Source: Acarospora socialis
Lineage: Eukaryota > Ascomycota > Lecanoromycetes > Acarosporales > Acarosporaceae
Length of the DNA: 64,000 nucleotides
Assembly (NCBI GenBank): GCA_025617375.2
Contig: JAMYGW020000003.1
Location: 248,001-312,000, forward strand
Reading direction: 5' to 3'
Of this stretch, positions 24,022-33,251 are shown one piece after another (position 1 is the stretch's first letter; every line of letters starts with the position of its first letter). The notes below the pieces were generated by a model. The model was not told the DNA's origin. It worked only from the letters and a program-made list of their open reading frames with translations, and did not search any database. A program made the translations under genes and the position numbers.

Positions 24022-24958
24022 CCAAACAAGGCTGTTTTGTCTGTTTCTGAATCATCAGGCATACCAAACCAGGACAGGTTGTGTCACAGCTAAGGTACCT
24101 GCTGCGTATATCTGCACACTTGCTCGCAAAAAATGCAAGACTTATGGTTAAATTAAAGTCCCCAACAACCGAAGGCATTATGAGCAATTTTGAGCTTCGG
24201 TTTGAGGAAATAGATGGCCAAGGTACAGATCTTGGATGAAGGCACGAGGGCTGCTTGCTGACATTCACAGGCTCCATCACTTCCAAATCTACCGATTGCG
24301 CAGATGCTTTTGCCTTCATGAAGGAGAAAATCCGAACAGGTGATGAAGGTCATGCTCGTTGTGCCCAGCATAGACCTCGGTTTGATCTGGTATCCTACAC
24401 GGTTGATTGATCTCAACCCAGTTGGAAGCAACAACGACGAAGTTGCTAGACTTGTCAATACAGCCGAAACTCCTATAGACCAGCCTTACTTGAGCTTGAG
24501 CCATTGTTGGGGAGGAGCAGATATACTGAGACTTACAGACGGAACGCTAGACACATTTTAAGACTGCAATTTATGTTGGGCACTTGTCAAAGACATTCTT
24601 GGACGCTTTCAGAGTCGCCAGAGCTCTTGGTATACGTTACATCTGGATCGATTCTCTATGCATTATCCAAGGCTCTCGCGAAGATTGGAATTGCGAAGCC
24701 TCCTCGATGCTCAAAGTCTATCAACACGCATATTGCAACGTCGCTGCCACTTGCGCAAAGAACAGCAACGATGGTCTTTTCTCGAAGAGGCTTCGAAGCC
24801 GGATTTATACTGATCTGCAACTCAACGGTGGATTGTTTCAAGGCTCCTTTTGACGTATTCAAAACGACGAGTGGGTTCGATGGATCGATACAGCGCCACT
24901 AAACAAGCGTGGTTGGGTGGTTCAAGAACGCCTCTTGTCGCCTCGGATCATTATTCAT

Positions 24959-25395
24959 CGGCAAATGCCACGGGTCTACCCCTCCGGCTCCGTAATATAG
25001 TTATATCTACCCTAAACCAGAACATATTGCAGCTGTCTATCCCCAAGGTACAGTACTAGTCGGTAAGTGCAGCATTTAGGACTTCACTTAGGCATGCATC
25101 CAGGCATCCATCTAGGCACGCAATCAAGCCTAACTTTAGGCCTAACTTTAGGTGTGACTTTAGGTGTGACTTTAAATGTGACTTTGTGACTTTAGACTTA
25201 ACATTAGATGTGTTTTGAGTCATCTTTCAAACTCACTCTAAGTATGAGTGAGACTCAAATTCAGATTCATATTGATGATATGTTGTCGCATTTAAACATG
25301 TCTATTGATGAGGGTAGATGGCTGCAATATTTGCAAGTTTCGGGTAGATATAACTATATTACAGAGCCGGAGGGGTAGACCCGTGGCATTTGCCG
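24959..25395. mobile_element. MITE-like element with about 80 bp terminal inverted repeats
   Basis: The left end (24959 to about 25042, starting CGGCAAATGCCACGGGTCTA) matches the reverse complement of the right end (25395 back to about 25311). The first 54 bp differ at a single position and the rest at several, many of them C/T transitions. The interior has no coding potential. It holds tandem ACTTTAGGTGTG-type units around 25130-25190 and a palindromic stretch near 25228-25255. The outermost 10 bp are GGCAAATGCC on the left and GGCATTTGCC on the right, so they could instead be an imperfect target-site duplication of 9-10 bp. That length would suit a Mutator-like origin, but the superfamily is not established. 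Confidence 0.85.
25060..25215. repeat. Degenerate TTAGGTGT tandem repeat
   Basis: Units such as ACTTTAGGTGTG are repeated directly (twice nearly perfectly near 25145-25170), preceded by more diverged TTAGGC/CAGGCATC units. It forms most of the interior of the inverted-repeat element. Similar units occur near 15,850-15,950. Confidence 0.7.
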
Positions 25396-25450
25396 CTTGT
25401 TTTTCTATGATTTTGTCCGACATTCAAAATTAGCTGTGATGCTAGGCTTT

Positions 25451-25810
25451 TAGCGCCGCAGCATAATCCGTAAAGCTTCTGTTGTTTTGGCTTAGTCATA
25501 TTTGTGCTTAGTCATAACTTGCTCAAGGCCCGGCATAACCGTCACTCCGACCTACGTGCTCGATTCAAACCAGAGCCTCGTTGGTTACTCCGTACTCCAG
25601 TTCACTGAGCTGATTTGAGCGCAACGTCGCCGACTATGGGCTCGACATGAGCGCCGAAGCCCGGTCATACATGACATTATAAAATGAAAGGTCCTACCCG
25701 GGGAAAAATGGCTCCTCAGAAGCTTCTACTTACAACAGCTGCTTCTTGTACACTGGCACAACCTCCTTGAACGTCCTTTCTAGCTATAGAATAACCATTG
25801 ATCCATCACA
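25451..25810. other. Intergenic region before the SDR gene
   Basis: About 360 bp with no gene supported. It contains an A-rich stretch near 25675-25715 and presumably the promoter of the SDR gene. Confidence 0.4.
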
Positions 25811-26611
25811 ATGACTGGAACCGCTCTCAAATATGTCTCCAAACTATCCTGGACTCGAGTACTCGTCCTGGGCGGCACATCCGGCATAGGATTCAGCGTC
25901 GCCGAAGCCGCCCTCGAGCATGGCGCCTCCGTCATCTTGTCCGGCTCCCACCCGACCAGGCTTTCGAACGCGATTGACCGCCTGAAGACCAGCTACCCGG
26001 ACCGTGCAGCACAGGTCAGCGGCCACACCTGCGACCTGTCACAGACGCAGTCCATGGAGTCCAACCTCTCGACCCTGTTCGACGCAGCCACCACTTCAGC
26101 AACCAACCTGATCGACCATATCGTCTTCACAGCCGGCGATCCCTTGAAAATCGTCCCCGTGTCTGAATCGACAATCGAGACAATCCAGAAGGCCGGCACA
26201 GTTCGCTTCTTCGGGGCCCTCATGCTAGCCAAAGTCGCGCCCAAGTACCTCGCTCCAGGGCCCGCGTCCTCCATCACCTTTACCAGTGGGACGAACGGCG
26301 CAAAGCCAATGCCCGGCTGGACGGTCCAGGCGGCTTGGGGCACCGGTCTCGAAGGTATGGCACGTGGGCTCGCGGTGGACTTGAAGCCTGTTCGGGTCAA
26401 TGTGGTGTCTCCCGGGGCGGTGCACACGGAGCGATTCAACGATGTCGCAGAGGATAAGATGGAAGAATTCTTGCACAAAATGAGGGAGGCGACTACGACG
26501 GGGGAAGTGGGCCGGCCGGAGGATGTGGCGGAGGCGTATCTGTACGCGATGAAAGACCGGTTCTTGACTGGGACTATCATTAGCTCTGATGGGGGCAGGT
26601 TGTTGGCTTAG
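25811..26611 (+). CDS. SDR-family protein lacking the usual catalytic Tyr-x3-Lys
   Basis: A 266-residue single-exon Rossmann protein. The cofactor motif GGTSGIGFSVAEAALEHGA lies near residue 22, and the RVNVVSPGAVHTE segment and a C-terminal TGTIISSDGGRLL strand are typical of classical short-chain dehydrogenases. The usual NNAG is replaced by FTAGD, and where YxxxK should stand the sequence reads WTVQAAWGTGLEGMARGLA, so neither Tyr nor Lys is in place. I recall a fungal subgroup with similar substitutions, so this may be a genuine variant, with altered chemistry or a non-catalytic role, rather than decay. The frame is intact and the gene lies at the edge of a repeat-rich region. Confidence 0.85.
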   Translation: MTGTALKYVSKLSWTRVLVLGGTSGIGFSVAEAALEHGASVILSGSHPTRLSNAIDRLKTSYPDRAAQVSGHTCDLSQTQSMESNLSTLFDAATTSATNLIDHIVFTAGDPLKIVPVSESTIETIQKAGTVRFFGALMLAKVAPKYLAPGPASSITFTSGTNGAKPMPGWTVQAAWGTGLEGMARGLAVDLKPVRVNVVSPGAVHTERFNDVAEDKMEEFLHKMREATTTGEVGRPEDVAEAYLYAMKDRFLTGTIISSDGGRLLA

Positions 26612-27110
26612 GATGGAGCGAAGCTGCAAGGGCTTCGAGACTGACATTGGGGAGGAGTCGAGCTGAAATGACTGAGGTGAATGACACCCAGCCAGATAAG
26701 CGTACGGCAGGTCTCCGGATAGATATATAGGTGCTGTAGGCCACCACGACTACTTCAAATTTCCGAGATTGATCTTGAAGGCTTGTATAAGCTTGCACCT
26801 AGGTTCCTGAGTGTATGTAAAGGTGTAGGCACGGGAGATGAAGGTAATATTTCGCAGCAAGTATCCTGCCGGTAGAGTAAGGTCACTTGCACTTGTTCGT
26901 CTTGTGATGTTCGTTTACAGAGCGCTTTGATTGGACAGCAGTGCACCATCGAAATCAGTACACAGAAGGAGGACATGGAGCCTGCCAGGCATCGCGTTGA
27001 AAGCGCTATGAACGGAGTCCTATGTGCAGAGCTCCAAGATGTCCTAGGCCACTTCAAGCCACCGGGCGTCAAACCAGTAACAAGCTGGTTGCTGGTGGAG
27101 AATTGACTTG
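26612..27110. other. Intergenic, convergent 3' ends
   Basis: About 500 bp between the SDR gene and RPA34. No gene is supported. Confidence 0.5.
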
Positions 27111-28613
27111 CTACGTTGCTATGGACTTCGACTGTCTGTGGTCTGAAAGATTCTCGCCCTTCTTGTGATCGAGATTGCGGTCCTTCCTCTTGGGCCCATC
27201 CGCTTTTTGAGCCTTCCGCTTCTCCTTCGCTTTGCGATGCTTTCGCTCTTGATCAGTCGCCCTCCTTTTACTTGGCGTTTCTTGTGACTGAGATTGCACT
27301 GGAGCTCCGGAATGTGCATCGGTCGGAGAGTCCAGGTCCATTTCAGGCTCCGAGATGGATGATGGTGGCTGCCTTGGCGTGTGATTGCTTGCATCATGTT
27401 TGCCCTTCTTTCGCTTTCGTTTGTGTCCCTCACGCGTTGACGGTGGTGAGGACGCTCCATTTATAGTACTGCCGTTGATCTCAGAATGCGTCCGTTTCAC
27501 AGGTCCCTCACGCGCCTCCACACCCCGCGGCGTGCGGAACTCTGGTTGGACTACTTGCTCGTCATCTGGACTTTCGTCAGATGATGAATCAAATCCAATC
27601 TTGCCTGAGTCTTCAATTGCATCTCCAAGTGGGCCAAACCGCATTCTCAGGCCCTCAGGCTGCTGCCGGACGGGTTTCTTAGCCGGTACGTAGGCCACAT
27701 TACTACCCTGCGAGCTACGCGAAGTTTGTGATTGATTAAGCTGGAGAGATGGAAGGTTGACTAGCTGTTGAAGCTGTAATGTCTGAGCAATTTCCATCGG
27801 CGCTAACCGGTAACTGCTACCTGCACCAGCTATTAAGATTTTCTTTGGTGTTTGACTGCCCTCCCCGTTGACGACAAATCCGTAGCCTGTTCCCTTGTAG
27901 TTGAGCGCAGCTTCACCCTTTGCGACACTCTCGAGAGAGACTTCTTTGATCATGTCGACCGGGATTGCGCTGGGTGCTGTGATATGCCATATCTGTTTCC
28001 CACTCAAGCCTGACCGAGAGAACATGTCTGAGGCCACCGTGGATGATGTGGATGATGAGCGTATGATTTCAAAGCTATTGGGAGGTTTGTATGACGGTTG
28101 TGACTTTGCCGATTGCCATTCTGGAGTGAGTTTCCTGTTCTATGACCTGAGTACTAGTTGAAACACCCCAGCAATACTGGGTACGACCTACCTCTTGGCA
28201 CCAGTGATCGCAGTTGATCTGGTTGTTCCGGAATCTGAGCCTTTGTTTTCACTTTCTTCACCACTATCACTACTGCTGTCCTCGCCGCCAGAACTAGCCG
28301 CGCTCTCGCTCCCGCTTCCACTGTCGCTTTCACTGTCTGAGGTAGCAATGGAGGCAACTTTGGGTGCAGTCGACGATGCCTTGGTCTGCGTAGAAACACT
28401 GGGGTCTTTGCTAGGCGGTGGTGGGGTATCTTTCGTCTTTGTGGATACAGACTTTGGTGTAGTGTCGACACTGCTGTCAGACTCGGTGCTATCATCCTCT
28501 GCGTCGGTCCCTTCGACATATTCACTACTGAGCATTGACGGTTTCGCAGTCTTCTTTGGAGATTTCTTTTGGGCAGCGACCACTGCTTCCTTGAGCTTCT
28601 TCAAAGACGCCAT
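27111..28613 (-). CDS. RPA34: RNA polymerase I subunit A34.5
   Basis: A Pol I-specific subunit that pairs with A49 in a TFIIF-like module supporting rRNA gene transcription in the nucleolus. Exons 28613..28192 and 28134..27111 (57 bp GT-AG intron) give 481 residues. The N-terminal 140 residues are an acidic Ser/Asp/Glu tract. The folded part follows: YKPPNSFE, then GKQIWHITAPSAIPV, a typical A34.5 signature, then KGTGYGFVV and SYRLAPMEIAQTLQLQQLVNLP. The tail is strongly basic and Lys-rich (KRKRKKGKHD, KHRKAKEKRKAQK), as in yeast A34.5 and fitting nucleolar targeting. It diverges from GRC3 with 254 bp between the start codons. Confidence 0.88.
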
Positions 28614-28867
28614 ATTCTAGGAAAATTGTCTTGCACTTTGTTCCAAGATCGTTTCTCAAGCAGTGTCCATTGCCCACCACGACAGGGTTGTAGCTACAGC
28701 TTTGAGAAGCGAAATCTACGTCCCAGCGACCTCAGGAAGTTACTGTGAAGAATAAGGTTAGCCCTCGGACGTGCATGAACTCTTTTCCGGCGCAAGACAT
28801 CGTAATTGTACATCAAATTGAACTTCCCTGTGTTTACTTCATACAACGCAACACCTGTTGCTACACG
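28614..28867. promoter_or_regulatory. Divergent RPA34-GRC3 promoter interval
   Basis: Only 254 bp separate the start codons of two nucleolar rRNA-pathway genes, so they probably share regulatory DNA. I could not identify a specific factor site. Confidence 0.5.
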
Positions 28868-31575
28868 ATGAAGAAGCGTAAAATTGACCAGCCTGTAAAA
28901 GGTACGTTAATGTTTCATGCTGCGTCTGAATATTGCTAAATCATCTTAGGTCCAGTGAGTGCCTTCGCTGTCAAAACAAAGCAGGCACCTCTTCAAGATT
29001 TGTCCAACCGCAGCCCTACAGATCGACCAGCCGTACAGCCTCCTGTTAAGTATGATAGAACTGGGGGCAATTGCCCCACAAAGCCCAAAGCTATGGCTTC
29101 AGTACCTTCTGTACCCCACACTCGACCACCAAAACGTCGAAAGGGCTCCAATGGGCTGCCGGCACCTGTTAGAACGAATGGTGCTAGGCAATATTCGAAG
29201 GACATTATCACGCCTGGTCAAACTTCAAGTGCTAAGACTTCTGATACGAACGAAGGTTTGCGGGACCAAGAAAATAGGTTGGATAGCAGCAATTGGTTTA
29301 AGCCGACGGACACATCTAATGGCTTTTGCAGCTCAAATCCCAGCATAGACTCTCCAAGACTCCCTTCAGAGACATTGTGGCCGGCCTTCATACCGAACCC
29401 CAATAATGTGACGGAGAGAACAGATAGCTTGCTCATTCAATTGCAAGAGGGAGACGTATGTTTCCACAGACTTTGAGGCTTACTGTGACTGATATGGTCA
29501 ACAGACGTTGGCGGTTCTAGGCCAATATGATCTTCGGGTCCGGAAAGGCGCTGTTAGCCTTATGGGTGCTATCCTACATGCCGACACTACTGCCCACAGA
29601 GTCCACGCACCCTTAACGCATGCTCTTCCAATTGTTCGATGCGTACCTGACCCTTTCAGCTCAACAGACCAGCAGACGGAGATAGAGCTAGCAGCCTACG
29701 AAAATGGACTTCCTCTATTAAAGCAGGTTTCTACGCGGCTTGGAGGAATATGGAATGATAACCACACACAAATCCAAGGGCCGACCCCTAGTGCCCAATC
29801 AAAGGCACGATCATTTGCGCCTGTAAGTTCATTACATCCATTTTTAGTATCTCGGCTTCATTGACATCTTTGAGATATATAAAACGCCTCAGCATCACCT
29901 CAAGAGACACCTGAAGCCTTTACAAGTGTCCGTACCTTGGGGATCTCTACTCTCGAGACTCTCAATTACTGATAAGAACTCATTACCTAAAATCATGGTC
30001 TGCGGTCCGAAAGCGACTGGAAAGTCTACCTTCAGCCGTCTGACACTCAACTCACTGTTAACTAAGGTCGAACAAAAGCGGAGACAGTCAAAAGGCAGCA
30101 ACGATGATGGCGTTGCTTTGTTAGACCTTGACCCAGGGCAGCCAGAATTCTCACCCCCTGGAGAACTTTCTCTGGTTCAGTTACATACATTTGTCTTAGG
30201 ACCTCCCTTCACGCATCCTATTGCCAGATCAAGATACGGGAATCGGTTAATACGAGCTCATCATGTAGCTGCGACTTCCCCCAAGGATGACCCTGATCAT
30301 TATATGGCTTGTGCTCTTGACTTGATGAGGCATTACCGCCGCCTTCTTCAGCGCAATCCCACTTGCCCCCTTGTTGTCAATTGTTCTGGCTGGGTCTATG
30401 GTTCTGGTCTGGAAGTGTTGGCTGAACTGATCTTGAAGCTTGGCATTACTGATGTTGTCTATTTGAGCGAAGCGGGTCCACCTGAGGTTGTCGAAGAGTT
30501 ACTGGGTGCAACAAAAAAAGCGCGCGTAACCTTTCATATGCTTCCTTCACAACCCTCGGAGTGGGTAATACGATCGGCTTCGGATCTGAGAGCCATGCAG
30601 AGCCTCAGCTACTTCCATATCGCATCGTCTGTAAATGGGCATATGTCTTGGGACCACAGACCTATCACCAGTATGGCTCCGTGGACGGTACGCTATGTTG
30701 GTCCAGATCAAGGAATCGTGGGTATTATGGTCCTAGGTGAACATCAAGACCCGGACTACCTCGCTGAGATCTTGAACGGAGCAATGGTTGGTGTTGTGGT
30801 TGTGGAAGATGATTCTGCAATTCCCGCATTGGGCCAGGACTTCATCACAGATGTCAAGGATCGTGAAAGTCTGCGGAACGGTAGCGACGGTGTCGAAAGT
30901 CCATGTCTTAACACTGGTGCAATATACCAGTTCCCGAACTTTGCGAATGGTGAGGAGTATTCAGATGCTGAGAACATGCGTACTGCGCATTCACCTGTTC
31001 CATCATCATCACCTAAAGAATTGCAAGACTTTGACGGCATGGAGCAGGACACCCTTTCCGCAAAATCTATTACTGACCATGCTTCCGTGGTACGCACGAA
31101 GAACGAGGACTTGCCTTACCTGTTCTCCGGCGCAGGTACATGCACACCCCTAGATCCTGAAAATTCGCATTCTTTGGGCCTCGCTCTTATCCGAGGCATC
31201 GACAAGCAATCCAAGACGCTCCACCTCATTACCCCCATTCCTGACTCTACCATTGAAGGCTTCCAGAAACACAAGACCAAGATTGTCTTAGTGAAAGGAA
31301 ACCTTGATACGCCCGCCTGGGCATATCAGGAAGAGTACTGCGCAGCTACTGCCGCAGAGAAGCAACGCGTGGGAATGGAGACAAGAGATGCGATGGAAGG
31401 GAGTGAAGATGGAGAGCTCTTGGAGGGACGACCCAGGCCTAGCACCTGGGCAGGTGGTGTGCCTTGGGTGCGGATTCTGAATGGGCCAGAAGCGCGAGGG
31501 CGAGGTGCGAAAGTATGGCGGGTCAGGAGAGACCTGAAGTTCTTGGCTAACTCCGACGACGGGATGAGTGATTAA
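28868..31575 (+). CDS. GRC3: Polynucleotide 5'-hydroxyl-kinase GRC3
   Basis: An RNA 5'-kinase of the Clp1/NOL9 family. With Las1 it processes the ITS2 spacer of pre-rRNA, and in yeast it also aids Pol I termination. Four exons, 28868..28901, 28950..29455, 29505..29822 and 29893..31575, give 846 residues; introns are 48-70 bp, GT-AG and in frame. The N-terminus is basic (KKRKIDQP, PPKRRKGS), suiting a nucleolar protein. A beta-rich segment TLAVLGQYDLRVRKGAVSLMGA precedes the kinase. The P-loop is GPKATGKST near residue 324, with the Walker B-like LLDLDPGQPEFSPPGE and the VVNCSGWVYGSG motif following. The C-terminal domain contains LGLALIRGID. The tiny first exon (34 bp) sets the start. Confidence 0.93.
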
Positions 31576-32572
31576 AGGAGTTTCCGTGTTGCTTTACGTC
31601 TTATGGTCGGCATAGCGTTGCGTTGCTGGAGTCTTGGGCTTTTCGCGAGCTCACGATATCATGTCGAGATGACTGCAGGCGGCGTCTATTACTGCGCGAA
31701 GCTGCTCTTAGTCGTATAATTGTAGTATACTTGTCGGGTGTTCCTACCACTGTCACATATCCCTTTCGGATGGATTCAGATTCGACAACAGAGCCAGCAA
31801 TAGCGCGAGCTCGCGGCAGGGACGAAGGCTGTATGAAGTACCGCTCGACGCTCACCTACCTTATACTACTCGAGTTTGTGCACACAGTACAGATCTGAAA
31901 ATAAGTAGGACTTACTTAATATGACAACCTCGAGTGTTGTTGTTCAGTCTTCAGCTGATGCAGAGTATACTGCGATTAGGGCGCCAACTTCATTAAGGCT
32001 CCCGGTTGGGGAAGGGCTTCATGCATAAATTACATACTGGTATCCCTACCTGACAGTTTGTACTTCGTAACATCTTCCTCTCCATCCACGAAATCCCCAC
32101 ACTTTCAGCCAATCCATTCGAGTAACAGCTCAACAATCACCACGAATTGCACCTTCTACGGGATACCGGATAGCTTCGCCTGATGCTCAGCACACCTGAC
32201 CGATTGCCGGTTTCAGGTGTTTCTTAGCCACATTCATGAGGATTTCAGCCTTCAAGGCGCGCAAGTGATTGTTCCGCGGAGTTCGTGTTGCATCAAAGCT
32301 ACAGAAAGAGCATGTTTCGTGTGCCCTCACACTTTCGTGGACGTCCGCGGCTTTTGATCGTCTAACAAGCTACTATTGATTGAGCATCACCGATGCGACA
32401 TGGTTTCAGTTTTGCTTTCCTCTATAAGGGAAGGGCTTCTTTTCTTTGCGTTTGTGTGGAGAATGCACACTGGGATACTTCCCCCGTCATAGCCGGCAGT
32501 GGTTTTGCTTTTGATCCTTAGTCGTTTTTCTGGCAGCTTGTCGACTGATTGAAGCCGAGTACCTTCAAGATC
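31576..32572. other. Intergenic region after GRC3
   Basis: About 1 kb without a supported gene. Short open frames between 31600 and 31900 lack protein-like character. Confidence 0.5.
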
Positions 32573-33251
32573 ATGCACTTTACAATCTTCTGTCTAGTGA
32601 TACTACTCACTGCAACGCGCTTATCCCTCGCTCTGCCCGGCTTCCATCGCGGCGGTTCAAAGGACACGACGTTCAAATCACCAAGGTCCGACAGTCATGA
32701 GCATGACAACAATGGGTACCCTCCACCGCGCCTTTGCTTAGGGAAACACCATCTGACATCCGTACAGAAGCCCCGGTCCCTTGACCACAACAACGATTGG
32801 TGAGCGGAGCGAAGAGGCCACAACAGAACTGCAAACCAAGCACCACCAACAGCGCCCCAACAGCCGAAAACGAGCTCCGTCTCGAGTGATAAACTTCTGT
32901 CCTCCGGGCAAAGTCTGTGTCCGATCATCCTGCAGGCCACATACCAGCTACCACGCCTACGCCGTCCTATGCCGCGATCAGAATGGCGTCGTGGAGTTCG
33001 AATACGGCTCATGTCTCGATCACGAGCTCTGTGTTGACGGCCGATTAGCTCACATCGGTGCGATGGGTATAAACGTCCGCGCTTACTGCGTCAGCGTGCA
33101 AAACTTCATGAACATTGCGCAAGATCGACTCGAGCAGCTCGACCAACCCTCAGTCCGGATTGCCAGACGTGCAGGGGCACTTCTTGGTAGAAGCGGTGTT
33201 GACGGCACCGGACCGGAAGAGGTTGGTGCCGGCCTGGTCCCTGCAAATTGA
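32573..33251 (+). CDS. Small secreted cysteine-containing protein, effector-like
   Basis: From the ATG at 32573 the product starts with a clear signal peptide, MHFTIFCLVILLTATRLSLA, with likely cleavage near SLALPG. Exons 32573..32799 and 32864..33251 (64 bp intron, GTGAGC...CCAACAG) give 204 residues. An in-frame ATG at 32549 would add 8 residues before the signal. The mature protein has an Arg/Ser/His-rich linker and then a compact cysteine domain: FCPPGKVC, RSSC, VLCRDQ, GSCLDHELCVDG and AYCVSVQNF, consistent with several disulphides. A basic RKRAPSR motif just before it could be a Kex2-like processing site. I do not recognise the family. Size, secretion signal and Cys content fit an effector or other extracellular protein. 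Confidence 0.7.

Larger units (their letters stand above)
24178..25450 (+). pseudogene. HET-domain (heterokaryon incompatibility) gene relic
   Basis: Translated pieces carry the HET-domain signatures in order: YPTRLIDL, YLSLSHCWGG, an ARALGIRYIWIDSLCIIQ block, EDWNCEASSMLKVYQHAYCNVAAT, and RGWVVQERLLSPRII. In ascomycetes these are conserved cell-fate proteins of vegetative incompatibility. Here the pieces lie in more than one frame and the region is broken in several places, so I treat it as a fossil. A 437 bp inverted-repeat element sits inside it at 24959-25395, right after the LSPR motif, and a short HET-like remnant follows on the other side. The age is unknown; the domain is still easy to recognise, so decay is not ancient. 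Confidence 0.85.

Noticed and set aside
26225-26647. Frames antisense to the SDR gene at 25.8-26.6 kb
   Set aside because: No family motifs; explained by the sense gene's codon use.
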